Part shown: piece after piece, positions 8,026-16,278 of the stretch
Layout of the letters: each line of letters opens with the position of its first letter
Numbering within the stretch: the stretch's first letter is position 1
Assembly (NCBI GenBank): GCA_033720855.1
Contig: JAWWBR010000004.1
Span: forward strand, 1-64,000
Direction: 5' to 3'
DNA length: 64,000 bases
DNA from: SMXQ01 sp033720855
Lineage (GTDB): Bacteria > Pseudomonadota > Alphaproteobacteria > SMXQ01
Position numbers and translations under genes: made by a program
Notes under the pieces: model-generated
The model's database searches: none
What the model saw: only the letters and a program-made list of their open reading frames with translations
Told to the model about the DNA's origin: nothing

Positions 8026-9297
8026 CTAATTGCGGCAGTTGAGCTTGGTCGCCTCGCTGCCCGAGCCCTCGTACTCCATCTCGCAGGTCATCCCCACCAT
8101 GGTCGCCCCGCGCTTGGCCTTCTTGCCGTCGATGGTGATCTTGGTGCGCCTGCGGTGGACCAGGGCCTTGACCGTCTTGCCGCCCTTTTCCTCCAGGGTC
8201 AGCCGGCTGCCCTTCTTGTTGCGCTTGACGATCTTGGCGGTGGTGGTGACGAGGACGATCTTGCGTTTCTTCAGCTTGCCGACCTTGGCCGCCTCTTTGG
8301 CCTTCGCCTTGAGGTCATCGGAGAGATCGAAGGCCGAGGCGATCAGGGCCTGCAGGTCCTCGCCCGACATCGGGCGGAAGCGCATCTTCTTTTTCTTCAC
8401 CTCGGCCAGCAGCGCCGGATCGCGCGTCATCTCCATGAAGGCCGCCCGCAGCGCCGCGACCCGTCCCTTGGGGATGCCCGGCGGCGCCACCACCGACCGC
8501 CCCACTGTGACGTAGGAAGAGAAGAAGTTGATGAGCCGCTTCTGCTCGGGGGTCTTGGCGTATTCGATGATGCTGGGGATGTCCTTCAGGCTCGGCAGCC
8601 GCTTCACCGGGATTTGGTAGAGCACCTTGAAGTTGTTGCGCTGGATCCAAGGCTTGTGCACCGACCAGATGATGCTTTGCAGGCCTTCCACCTCGCCCCG
8701 TTCCACCGCCAGGCGGATGCCGGAACTGCCCTTGTAGCCGGATATCAGCTTGAATTTCGCGCCCAGCACGTTGTTGACCACGGTCAGCATCATGGTCGTG
8801 GCCGAGCCGGCGCCGGGAACGCCGACAAGGACCTGCTTGCGCCTGACATCGTCGAAGGAGTTCACGCCCGCCGACGGCCGGACGACGAAGATGGTATCCC
8901 CATCCGTGAGCCGACCCAGCCAGTTGAACTTGGTCGCCACGAAACGGATATTCGGCTTCTCCACCAGTTCGAGGAGGTGGAGGTTGTTGCCGATCATGCC
9001 GATCACCGTACCGTCCTGGGGCAGGCTGGAATAGAGCTCGTTGGCAAGCCGCAGGCTGCCGGCCCCCGGCCTGTTCTTGACGATGACGCCGGGTTGGCCG
9101 GGAATGTGCTTGCCCAGATGCCGCGCCGCCAGGCGGCTATAGGTGTCGTAGCCGCCGCCCGGGCTGTAGCCGACATAAAAGGTCACCTTCTTGCCCTTGT
9201 AGAAATCCGCCTCGGCGGCGGTGGCTGTCTGGGGCAGACCCGACAGCAGCGCCAGCGCACATGCCGCCGCCCATCCAGTGGTTCCCGCTCTGGTCAT
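8026..9297 (-). CDS. SBP2: TctC/Bug-type solute-binding protein with C-terminal two-Cys module
   Basis: The product is 423 residues starting at 9297, where GAGGAGG lies upstream; an earlier in-frame ATG at 9438 would put 47 residues before the signal peptide. The signal sequence (MTRAGTTGWAAACALALL...) ends near TATAAEAD. The binding domain shows VGYSPGGGYDTYSRLAARHL and NRPGAGSLRLANELY. Residues 348-423 form the basic tail module with IDGKKAK, VGMTC and a terminal NCRN. C405 and C421 are the only cysteines of the predicted mature protein, spaced C-X15-C, so a periplasmic disulfide is likely. It is next to katG on the same strand but separated by 250 bases and a large hairpin. No membrane transport partner is seen. 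Confidence 0.87.
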   Translation of the reverse strand: MTRAGTTGWAAACALALLSGLPQTATAAEADFYKGKKVTFYVGYSPGGGYDTYSRLAARHLGKHIPGQPGVIVKNRPGAGSLRLANELYSSLPQDGTVIGMIGNNLHLLELVEKPNIRFVATKFNWLGRLTDGDTIFVVRPSAGVNSFDDVRRKQVLVGVPGAGSATTMMLTVVNNVLGAKFKLISGYKGSSGIRLAVERGEVEGLQSIIWSVHKPWIQRNNFKVLYQIPVKRLPSLKDIPSIIEYAKTPEQKRLINFFSSYVTVGRSVVAPPGIPKGRVAALRAAFMEMTRDPALLAEVKKKKMRFRPMSGEDLQALIASAFDLSDDLKAKAKEAAKVGKLKKRKIVLVTTTAKIVKRNKKGSRLTLEEKGGKTVKALVHRRRTKITIDGKKAKRGATMVGMTCEMEYEGSGSEATKLNCRN

Positions 9298-9414
9298 GAC
9301 ATTGCCTCCTCGATGGTTGTTCTTGCTGTCCCGTGGTTCGGGCTCTCGGTCGGCGTAGTTTCGCGCGCCTGACCGTTCAACGCAATCGGGAGTTAGCGCA
9401 GACCCGCGGCACGA

Positions 9415-9468
9415 AACAGCGCGGCCCCGAAACCCCAACCAGAGGTCGGGACTTCGGGGCCGCCTGTT
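9415..9468 (-). terminator. Long inverted repeat downstream of katG (possible terminator)
   Basis: Perfect 11-base arms GCGGCCCCGAA (9421-9431) and TTCGGGGCCGC (9453-9463) enclose a loop of 21 bases. Beyond them AACAG/CTGTT extends the stem after a one-base bulge. It lies 80 bases past the katG stop, in the katG-SBP2 gap. No clear U-run follows on the minus strand, so it may be a Rho-assisted terminator, an mRNA 3' stabiliser or a 5' leader structure of SBP2. Confidence 0.4.
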
Positions 9469-9548
9469 AGGTCACTGAGCGGTTACACCGGGACGCGGGG
9501 GGCTCGGTCTCGGGCGACCGATCAACACCCGAGGACCGTGGGCCGGGA

Positions 9549-11744
9549 TCAGGCGAGGTCGAAGCGATCGGCGTTCATCACCTTGGTCCACGCGGCGACG
9601 AAGTCAGCCACGAACTTCTCCTCAGAATCGTCTTGCGCATAGACTTCCGCAAGGGCCCGCAGCTCGGAATTCGAACCGAAGACAAGATCCACGCGGGTGG
9701 CGGTCCACTTGACGTCGCCGCTCGCGCGGTCCCGTCCCTCGAACACCGCGTCCGCCTCGGAAGTGGGTTTCCACTCCGTGCCCATGTCGAGCAGATTGAC
9801 GAAGAAGTCGTTGCTGAGCGTCTCGGGCCGGTCGGTGAAGACACCATGGGGCGAGGCATCGTAATTGGCGCCCAAGACGCGCAGGCCGCCGACGAGGACC
9901 GTCATCTCCGGGGCCGTCAGCGTCAGCAGTTGCGCCTTGTCGACCAAAAGCTCTTCCGAGGACACGGTGTATTCCGTCTTCTGGTAGTTTCGGAAGCCGT
10001 CCGCGGCGGGCTCCAGCACGGCGAACGCTTCGACGTCGGTCTGTTCATCGGAGGCGTCGGTACGGCCGGGGGCGAAGGGGACCTCCACCTTATGGCCGGC
10101 GTTCTTCGCCGCCTGCTCGACGGCGGCCGAGCCGCCGAGGACGATGAGATCGGCGAGCGAGACCTTTTTGCCGCCGGACTGGGCGTCGTTGAAGGCCTTC
10201 TGGATGTTCTCCAAGGTTCCCAGCACCTTCTCAAGCCGATCGGGCTGGTTGACCTCCCAGTCCTTCTGCGGCGCAAGGCGGATGCGCGCGCCATTCGCCC
10301 CGCCGCGCTTGTCGGACCCGCGGAAGGTCGACGCCGAGGCCCAGGCGGTGGCGACGAGCTCGGAGATGGACACCCCCGAAGCAAGGATCTTGCCCTTGAG
10401 TTCGGCGATGTCTTGCGCGTCGATAAGGTCATGGTCGACGGCGGGAATGGGGTCCTGCCAGATCAGGTCCTCGGCCGGGACCTCGGCACCGAGATAGCGC
10501 GACTTCGGCCCCATGTCACGGTGGGTCAGCTTGAACCACGCGCGGGCAAAAGCGTCGGCGAATTCGTCGGGATTTTCGTGGAACCGGCGCGAGATCGGCT
10601 CGTAGATCGGGTCCATCCGCATCGACATGTCTGCGGTGGTCATGATCGGCGGGCGCTTTTTCGACGGATCGAAGGCATCCGGCACCATATCTTCCTCGGC
10701 GACGTCCTGGGCAACCCACTGATAGGCGCCGGCGGGGCTTTTCACGCATTCCCATTCATAGCGGAACAGGACGTCGAAATACCCCGTGTCCCACTTGGTC
10801 GGATTCGGCGTCCACGCGCCCTCGATGCCGCTGGTGATGGCGTCGCCGGCCTTGCCGCTTGCGTAGCTGCTGATCCAGCCGAATCCCTGCGCCTCGATCG
10901 GGGCACCCTCCGGTTCGGGTCCGACAAGGGCGGCATCGCCCGCGCCGTGGCATTTGCCGAAGGTATGCCCTCCGGCGGTGAGCGCAACGGTCTCTTCGTC
11001 ATTCATGGCCATCCGCGCGAAGGTCTCGCGGACATCGCGGCCCGAGGCGACCGGATCGGGGTTTCCGTTGGGCCCTTCGGGGTTGACATAGATCAGGCCC
11101 ATTTGAACGGCCGCCAGCGGGTCTTCCAGCTCGCGATCGCCGCTGTAGCGCTCGTCGCCCAGCCATTCGGTCTCCGACCCCCAATAGATATCCTGCTCGG
11201 GCTCCCACACGTCCTCGCGTCCACCGGCGAACCCGAACGTCTTGAAGCCCATGGATTCCAGCGCGCAATTGCCGGCGAGGATCATCAGGTCCGCCCAGGA
11301 GATCTTGTTGCCGTATTTCTTCTTGATCGGCCACAACAGCCGCCGTGCCTTGTCCAGGTTGGCGTTGTCCGGCCAGCTGTTGAGCGGCGCGAAACGCTGC
11401 GCACCGGAGCCCGCGCCGCCGCGGCCGTCACCGATGCGGTAGGTGCCGGCACTGTGCCACGCCATGCGGATGAAGAGCCCGCCATAGTGGCCGTAATCGG
11501 CGGGCCACCAGTCCTGGCTGTCGGTCATCAGCGCATAGAGGTCCTCTTTGATGGCCGCGAGGTCGAGTTTCTTGAACTCTTCGGCGTAGTTGAACGCCTG
11601 GCCCAGCGGATCGGAGAGAGCAGAATTCTGATGGAGAATCCTGAGATTCAATTGGTTGGGCCACCAGTCGCTGTTCGACATGGTTCCCAAATTGGTCGCG
11701 CCGTGTACGACCGGGCATCTGCCGGCACTGTCATTTGCATCCAT
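9549..11744 (-). CDS. katG: Catalase-peroxidase KatG
   Basis: The product is 731 residues, the normal size of the two-domain bacterial catalase-peroxidase, a haem enzyme that removes H2O2. The distal haem triad is seen in RMAWHSAGTYRIGDGRGG. The residues that form the Met-Tyr-Trp adduct are present: Trp in MAWH, Tyr in MGLIYVNPEGPNG and Met in ARMAMNDEETVAL. The proximal histidine lies in TAGGHTFGKCHGAG. The start at 11744 follows GGGGAGAG. The C-terminal domain is complete. No oxyR or furA-like regulator is adjacent, so the source of oxidative-stress control is not visible. It appears to be transcribed alone, with a long leader region upstream. Confidence 0.97.
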   Translation of the reverse strand: MDANDSAGRCPVVHGATNLGTMSNSDWWPNQLNLRILHQNSALSDPLGQAFNYAEEFKKLDLAAIKEDLYALMTDSQDWWPADYGHYGGLFIRMAWHSAGTYRIGDGRGGAGSGAQRFAPLNSWPDNANLDKARRLLWPIKKKYGNKISWADLMILAGNCALESMGFKTFGFAGGREDVWEPEQDIYWGSETEWLGDERYSGDRELEDPLAAVQMGLIYVNPEGPNGNPDPVASGRDVRETFARMAMNDEETVALTAGGHTFGKCHGAGDAALVGPEPEGAPIEAQGFGWISSYASGKAGDAITSGIEGAWTPNPTKWDTGYFDVLFRYEWECVKSPAGAYQWVAQDVAEEDMVPDAFDPSKKRPPIMTTADMSMRMDPIYEPISRRFHENPDEFADAFARAWFKLTHRDMGPKSRYLGAEVPAEDLIWQDPIPAVDHDLIDAQDIAELKGKILASGVSISELVATAWASASTFRGSDKRGGANGARIRLAPQKDWEVNQPDRLEKVLGTLENIQKAFNDAQSGGKKVSLADLIVLGGSAAVEQAAKNAGHKVEVPFAPGRTDASDEQTDVEAFAVLEPAADGFRNYQKTEYTVSSEELLVDKAQLLTLTAPEMTVLVGGLRVLGANYDASPHGVFTDRPETLSNDFFVNLLDMGTEWKPTSEADAVFEGRDRASGDVKWTATRVDLVFGSNSELRALAEVYAQDDSEEKFVADFVAAWTKVMNADRFDLA

Positions 11745-12211
11745 GGTTCTCTCCCCGTGCGGTGGGTTGGCAAAACATCCCAGATCACGCTGGTCGCGAC
11801 TCTGGAAAGGAATCGGTCATTCGGCAATCGCTCTGGATCACGTATACGTATGCCGAAACGCCGTCTCTTCAAGCTCCCTTTGGCTGGCGGAACCCTTTGG
11901 CGGCATGGTGCGGCGGGGCCAAATAGGAGCTGTCGGAGCAAAGCGCTGAATACCGTCCTCAATACGCGGTCGATACCGGTCCGGATTTCCGAATTCAAAA
12001 AATTTTTGCGCGTTTCGCAAAACCTCTACAATCCCGGCGGTCGCATGCAGGCGCCGGTTTAGCGGCTATTCCGAACACGGATGAGACGCCGCCATGAGAG
12101 ATCCATGACATTTTGCAAAGGCCCAGGTTTGCGCCACCGCTTCCCCGCGGCCGTAGGATGCCCCGCCGATCGCGGCGCCAGCGGCGGGGGAAGGCGGCGA
12201 ATGCCCCGTCG
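11745..12211. other. 467-base intergenic region upstream of katG
   Basis: No credible gene is seen. The region holds a 10-base palindrome ACGTATACGT (11840-11849), about 95 bases before the katG start, and the dyad at 12004-12022 listed separately. The katG promoter must lie here, but I cannot assign -35 and -10 boxes with confidence. Short frames on the plus strand here are antisense noise. Confidence 0.5.
12004..12022 (-). terminator. TTTTGCG-N5-CGCAAAA dyad, terminator or operator
   Basis: Perfect seven-base arms flank five bases. Read on the minus strand the hairpin is followed by AATTTTTT, which would suit termination of the PH-domain gene whose stop is 190 bases upstream. The 19-base symmetrical layout also suits a dimeric repressor site upstream of katG. 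Confidence 0.4.
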
Positions 12212-12913
12212 TTACTGGCGCGAGCGCGCCCAATTTGCGTCGATATGGGCCTTGGCGCTCTCCGCATCGACGAATGTGTCATCGCCGACGCGATACCCGT
12301 CGCCGATTCGCTTGATCTCGTAGCCGCGGTAGCGTTCGACCTCGCCCCCGGACGGCTCTTTCGAGCCATCCGGACCCCTGGCCTGGCCCTTCAGCGTCAG
12401 GATCAGCGCCTGCGCCTCCAGCGCCCGCTCCACGGCCTTGAAGCCCACCTTCTTCAGGAAGCGCCCGCCATGGGCGCGCCAGTCGCGTTTTTCCTGAAAG
12501 ATGATGCTGCCGCTCCCGTCGTCGGCGATGTCGACCTCGAGCGAACCGATATCGAACGGGGCGAAGGAATCGACGGTGGAGCGGAACAGGCCGTTGAGGA
12601 TGATGAGACGCTGATTGGTTATGACGTAGGTGGTCCGCCGGGCGCGGATATACTCCCTGACCGGCGCGCTCATGAAATAGAGACCGAGCAGCGCGAAGGG
12701 GATGCCGATCGCCACCATGGCCATGTCGCCGGACTCGAGCGCGCCGTATTCGAGGTAAACGACCAGCGCGATCAGCAGCACGCCGTTGACGAATGTCTGC
12801 GCGCCTTCCTTGAGCGCGTACGCCCTGGGGATCGGCTTTGCGATCCACAACGGCTTTTCGCGGCTGCGCATCTGCTTACTGACGTCGATGGGAATAAACG
12901 ATACCGAGCTCAT
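12212..12913 (-). CDS. Membrane protein with PH-like domain
   Basis: The product is 233 residues and not recognised as a named protein. Two hydrophobic segments near residues 42-58 and 64-82 form a hairpin anchor. They are followed by TTYVITNQRLIILNGLFRS and a beta-rich stretch (SFAPFDIGSLEVDI), the hallmark of bacterial PH-like (bPH2/YdbT-type) domains. A separate small C-terminal segment, YRGYEIKRIGDGYRVGDDTF-VDAESAKAHID, looks like a self-contained two-strand, one-helix module after a charged linker. The role is unknown. The domain order of anchor, PH domain and C-terminal module is plain to see. It lies upstream of katG in the same direction but 467 bases away. Confidence 0.7.
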   Translation of the reverse strand: MSSVSFIPIDVSKQMRSREKPLWIAKPIPRAYALKEGAQTFVNGVLLIALVVYLEYGALESGDMAMVAIGIPFALLGLYFMSAPVREYIRARRTTYVITNQRLIILNGLFRSTVDSFAPFDIGSLEVDIADDGSGSIIFQEKRDWRAHGGRFLKKVGFKAVERALEAQALILTLKGQARGPDGSKEPSGGEVERYRGYEIKRIGDGYRVGDDTFVDAESAKAHIDANWARSRQ

Positions 12914-13081
12914 GGGCGACCGAGACCACGATATTGAGCACCTAGGCGGACATTAGACACCGGCGCGCGCGCCTTCGAAAGGGGCTTATGGCAGGCGCCG
13001 GCCGGCGCTCGGTAGAACCTGCGGGGCCGCGGCCCTGAAACGGGCGGTGAGGCTTTTCATGCCCCGAAGGCGGGGCGACCG

Positions 13082-13492
13082 TCAGCGGGATTTGAGAATG
13101 GCGGTACGGATCGCTTGGTCGAGTTCGCCGGCCTTGATCGCCCGGATCACGGTGCGGTAGACCGCCGGCAGCCGTTTCAGGGAACCAACCTCGATGGCGC
13201 CGCCGCGGCCGGCCATGTTCAGCGGTACCTTGTTGTAACGAATTTCCGTGAACACCGTGCCGTCGGGCTCGGTCTTCCACCAGATCCGGGGGCGGACATT
13301 GACGACACGATGGCCGCGTTTCCTCTTGAGCTGCAGAGGGCGATCACGAAGCGCCAGCTCGGCCAGCTCGATCTGCTCCTCGACATGGGCGATCAGTTTG
13401 TTGCGCCGATACTCATCGGTCTCCACGCGACGCCTGGGACGCGCCGCGGCAATCACCCGTTTCGAGATCTTAAGCTTATCCAAATGCGCCAT
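13082..13492 (-). CDS. DUF6641-like hypothetical protein
   Basis: The product is 136 residues from the ATG at 13492, preceded by GGAGAGGG; the longer frame to 13585 adds an improbable 31 residues. Features recalled from the DUF6641 family are present: RRNKLIAHVEEQIELAELAL, a WW-like WWKTEPDGTVFTEIRY segment, a GGAIEVGSLKRL turn, and KAGELDQAI near the end. The protein is basic, soluble and without a signal peptide. Family members are found in proteobacteria without known function. The gene stands alone between the PH-domain gene and the 2-hydroxyacid dehydrogenase gene. Confidence 0.65.
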   Translation of the reverse strand: MAHLDKLKISKRVIAAARPRRRVETDEYRRNKLIAHVEEQIELAELALRDRPLQLKRKRGHRVVNVRPRIWWKTEPDGTVFTEIRYNKVPLNMAGRGGAIEVGSLKRLPAVYRTVIRAIKAGELDQAIRTAILKSR

Positions 13493-13730
13493 CTTGCCCT
13501 CTCCAAAACACTCTGGGCCTTCGGTAGTTTCGGGTCCCGGCCCGCAGTCGTTTTTCCTCCGACTTCTGACCCCCAACGCTGCCATAGGCCGTTAGAACAC
13601 CTCGTCGCTTCCCGCCGGTCGAAACATTTCCATGCCGCATCTCCTATAGCACAGCCGTGCTCACGCGTCCGGCGCACCGCCCCCCCTTGGAAGCGCCACA
13701 TCGGTGGTACGCCGGTTACGGCCCGCCGGT

Positions 13731-14876
13731 TCACCGGAAGCGCAGGTTCTCGCGCGAGAGCTGGGCGATCGAACCGCAGCCCATCAGCCGCATGTCGCGC
13801 TCCAGTTCCTCGCGCATGAGATCGAGCGCCCGCTCGACACCGGCCTGCCCGGCGGCGGCCAGTGGGAAGAGATAATAGCGTCCGACCCCGACCGCCTTGG
13901 CGCCCAGGGACAGCGCCTTAAGCACGTGGGTGCCCCGCTGCACCCCGCCATCCATCATCACGTCGATGCGATCGCCGACGGCATCGACGATTTCCGCCAG
14001 CTGATCGAAGGGCGCGCGCGAGCCGTCCAGCTGACGGCCGCCGTGGTTGGAGACGACGATCGCGGTACAGCCGATCTCGGCGGCGCGTTTGGCATCATCC
14101 GCCGACATCACCCCCTTGAGGCAAAATTGCCCGCCCCAGAAGCGGACCATCTCGGCAACGTCGTCCCAGTCGAGCTCGGGATCCAGCATTTCCGTGAAAT
14201 AGCGGCCGATCGACAATGCGCCTTCGCTCATATCTACATGGGCATCGAGCTGGGGCAGAGAGAAGGGTTCATGGGCGAAATAGTTGAGCGCCCAGGCCGG
14301 CTTGACGGCGAAATGCAGCGCGCCCCCGGGCGTCAGCCGGAAGGGAATGGTGAACCCGGTGCGCAGGTCGCGTTCACGATTGCCGCCGGTGACGCTGTCG
14401 ACCGTCAACATCATGGCATCGATGCCTGCGGACTTGGCGCGCTCCAGCATGGCCAGATTGAGTCTACGATCCTTGTGGAAATAGAACTGGTAGACCTGTG
14501 GCGAATCATAGGCCTTTCGCAGCTCCTCCAGGCTCACGGTGCCGAGCGACGAGACCCCGAAGAGAGTCCCGAAACGCGCCGCCGCGGCGGCGACGGCGCG
14601 TTCGCCGCGATGATGGAAGAGGCGCTGCAGCGCGGTTGGCGAGCAATAGACCGGCAGCGCCAGCCTTTGTCCCATTACCGTAACGGAGAGGTCGATGGTG
14701 CCGACGCCGCGAAGCACGTTGGGCACCAGGTCGCAGCGCTCGAAAGCTTCCGTATTGCGGCGATGGGTGACTTCGTCGTCGGCGGCACCGTCGATGTAAT
14801 CGAAGATCGGCCGCGGCAGCCGCCGCTCGGCCAGCCGCCGGAAGTCATGGAAGTTATGGCACTGGGCGAGGCGCAT
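13731..14876 (-). CDS. FMN-dependent alpha-hydroxy acid dehydrogenase (LldD-like)
   Basis: The product is 381 residues, the normal length for L-lactate dehydrogenase, glycolate oxidase or mandelate dehydrogenase. The opening DFRRLAERRLPRPIFDYIDG-AADDE is the family's N-terminal signature. The catalytic histidine and FMN-phosphate segment appear as VVSNHGGRQLDGS, followed by VMMDGGVQRGTHVLKAL. Substrate tyrosines are likely in QFYFHKDR and elsewhere, but lactate cannot be told from other 2-hydroxyacids by reading. These enzymes feed electrons to quinone from the inner membrane face. No lactate permease is adjacent. The start at 14876 has only a weak GGAT site. Confidence 0.88.
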   Translation of the reverse strand: MRLAQCHNFHDFRRLAERRLPRPIFDYIDGAADDEVTHRRNTEAFERCDLVPNVLRGVGTIDLSVTVMGQRLALPVYCSPTALQRLFHHRGERAVAAAAARFGTLFGVSSLGTVSLEELRKAYDSPQVYQFYFHKDRRLNLAMLERAKSAGIDAMMLTVDSVTGGNRERDLRTGFTIPFRLTPGGALHFAVKPAWALNYFAHEPFSLPQLDAHVDMSEGALSIGRYFTEMLDPELDWDDVAEMVRFWGGQFCLKGVMSADDAKRAAEIGCTAIVVSNHGGRQLDGSRAPFDQLAEIVDAVGDRIDVMMDGGVQRGTHVLKALSLGAKAVGVGRYYLFPLAAAGQAGVERALDLMREELERDMRLMGCGSIAQLSRENLRFR

Positions 14877-15086
14877 GATCCGGCGCGCACTCCATGGGTT
14901 GGTGACGACGCCCGCTTCCCTCGCCGCTGCTCAGCCCGATCGGCGATTTTGCAGCGGGGCGATGGGCGACTCTCTCGCCCCGGCGCGGCAGTGAAGGTTC
15001 CCGAACCCGATCTCCGCTATGCGCCGGCGGCAGGGGGAAAGTCGATGCCCGCGCATCGGCGCCACACACGGGATCGGGGCCGTCCG

Positions 15087-16097
15087 TCATATCCATTTGA
15101 GGCGCCGGAACAGGAACATCTGCAAGATACCGAAGGCCCCCAGCGCACCCACCACCCACCAGAACGCCAGCGGCGTATCCTTGGACCCCGGCATGCCGTC
15201 CACGTTGATCCCGAGCAACCCGGTGATAAAGCTCAGGGGCAGCAGGATGGCGGCAACCACGGTCAGCACGTACATGGTGCGGTTCATGTCCTCCGACAGG
15301 CTATTGCGCAGCTCGTCCTGGATCACCGCGCCGCGGTCGCGGATGGAATCCAGGTCTTCCAGGTAGCGGGTCACGTGATCCGACGCCTCGCGCAGAAGCA
15401 CCCGGTGGCGGGAGCTCAACCACGAAAACTCTTCGAGCTGGAGGCGCGTGAGCGCTTCCCGCTGGGGCGCCAAATATCGCCGGAGCGCAATGGCCTGACG
15501 GCGCACGCGGCCGAGATCCAGACGAAATTTGCTCTTCGTCGTAAACAGGGCCGTATTATCGCTATCGCCGTCCAGAATCAGGGATTCCAGGTCGTCCATC
15601 AAATCGTTGAGATCCGTCAGGGTCGGGACCATGCGGTCGACGAGGCGATCGGAAAGAAAGCTGAGCAGGTCTCCCGGCCCTCTGGGACCATTGCCCCTGG
15701 CAATCCGCTCGCGGGCGTCGTTGACCGCCATGATCCGGCGGTGGCGGGTGGTCACCGCCCGCTCCGGCCCGATCCAGGCCCTGAGCGACACCATGTCCTC
15801 GGGGTTGGAATTGGGATTGAGGTTGACGCCGCGAAGGGTGAGCAGAAGGCAATCCTCATAGGCCACGGCGCGCGGCCTCGTGTCGTCGGCGATAAGGGTC
15901 TCCGCAACCTCGGGCTCGGGAACGTTGCTCTCGATCCATCGCACGGCCTCGTCGACGTTGCGATCGAGATGAACCCAGAGGAATCCGTCTTCCGGCTTCC
16001 AATCGCCGATTTGTTGCATCTCGATCTCCCGACCCCCACCCTTGCCATCGAGGATGTAGGCGCAGATCAATGCAGGTTCCGGGTTCGATTCACTCAT
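15087..16097 (-). CDS. zntB: CorA-family divalent cation transporter, ZntB-like
   Basis: The product is 336 residues. A cytoplasmic domain (about 1-265) is followed by two membrane helices at the C-terminus, YVLTVVAAILLPLSFITGLL and the last FWWVVGALGAFGILQMFLF. The loop between them holds GINVDGMPG in place of the GMN of CorA; GIN/GVN loops are usual in the ZntB branch. ZntB proteins move zinc, and some of them couple to protons. The protein ends RRLKWI, a typical basic CorA-type end. It is divergent from mscS over 181 bases. Metal choice is inferred from the loop only. Confidence 0.85.
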   Translation of the reverse strand: MSESNPEPALICAYILDGKGGGREIEMQQIGDWKPEDGFLWVHLDRNVDEAVRWIESNVPEPEVAETLIADDTRPRAVAYEDCLLLTLRGVNLNPNSNPEDMVSLRAWIGPERAVTTRHRRIMAVNDARERIARGNGPRGPGDLLSFLSDRLVDRMVPTLTDLNDLMDDLESLILDGDSDNTALFTTKSKFRLDLGRVRRQAIALRRYLAPQREALTRLQLEEFSWLSSRHRVLLREASDHVTRYLEDLDSIRDRGAVIQDELRNSLSEDMNRTMYVLTVVAAILLPLSFITGLLGINVDGMPGSKDTPLAFWWVVGALGAFGILQMFLFRRLKWI

Positions 16098-16278
16098 CGC
16101 TTCTCTCCTCTTTCAGCCTTCGGCCGCCCGAAGCGGATAAGGGCCCGTTCCGGCAAAGATATCCAAGAGCCCACGCGGAGCGCCAGAAAAACTCGCTTCC
16201 TCTTTTCTTTTGCCCCGTACCCAGGCCAGGGCATAGAGTGACCGCATGTGCACGACTTGAGAAAAGGCAGGACTACCA

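Noticed and set aside
9633..12062. An 809-codon plus-strand open frame antisense to katG
   Set aside because: KatG on the other strand is complete with all catalytic residues; the antisense product has no recognisable fold.
13704..16241. An 845-codon plus-strand frame across the 2-hydroxyacid dehydrogenase and zntB genes
   Set aside because: It spans two real minus-strand genes and their gap without any domain of its own.
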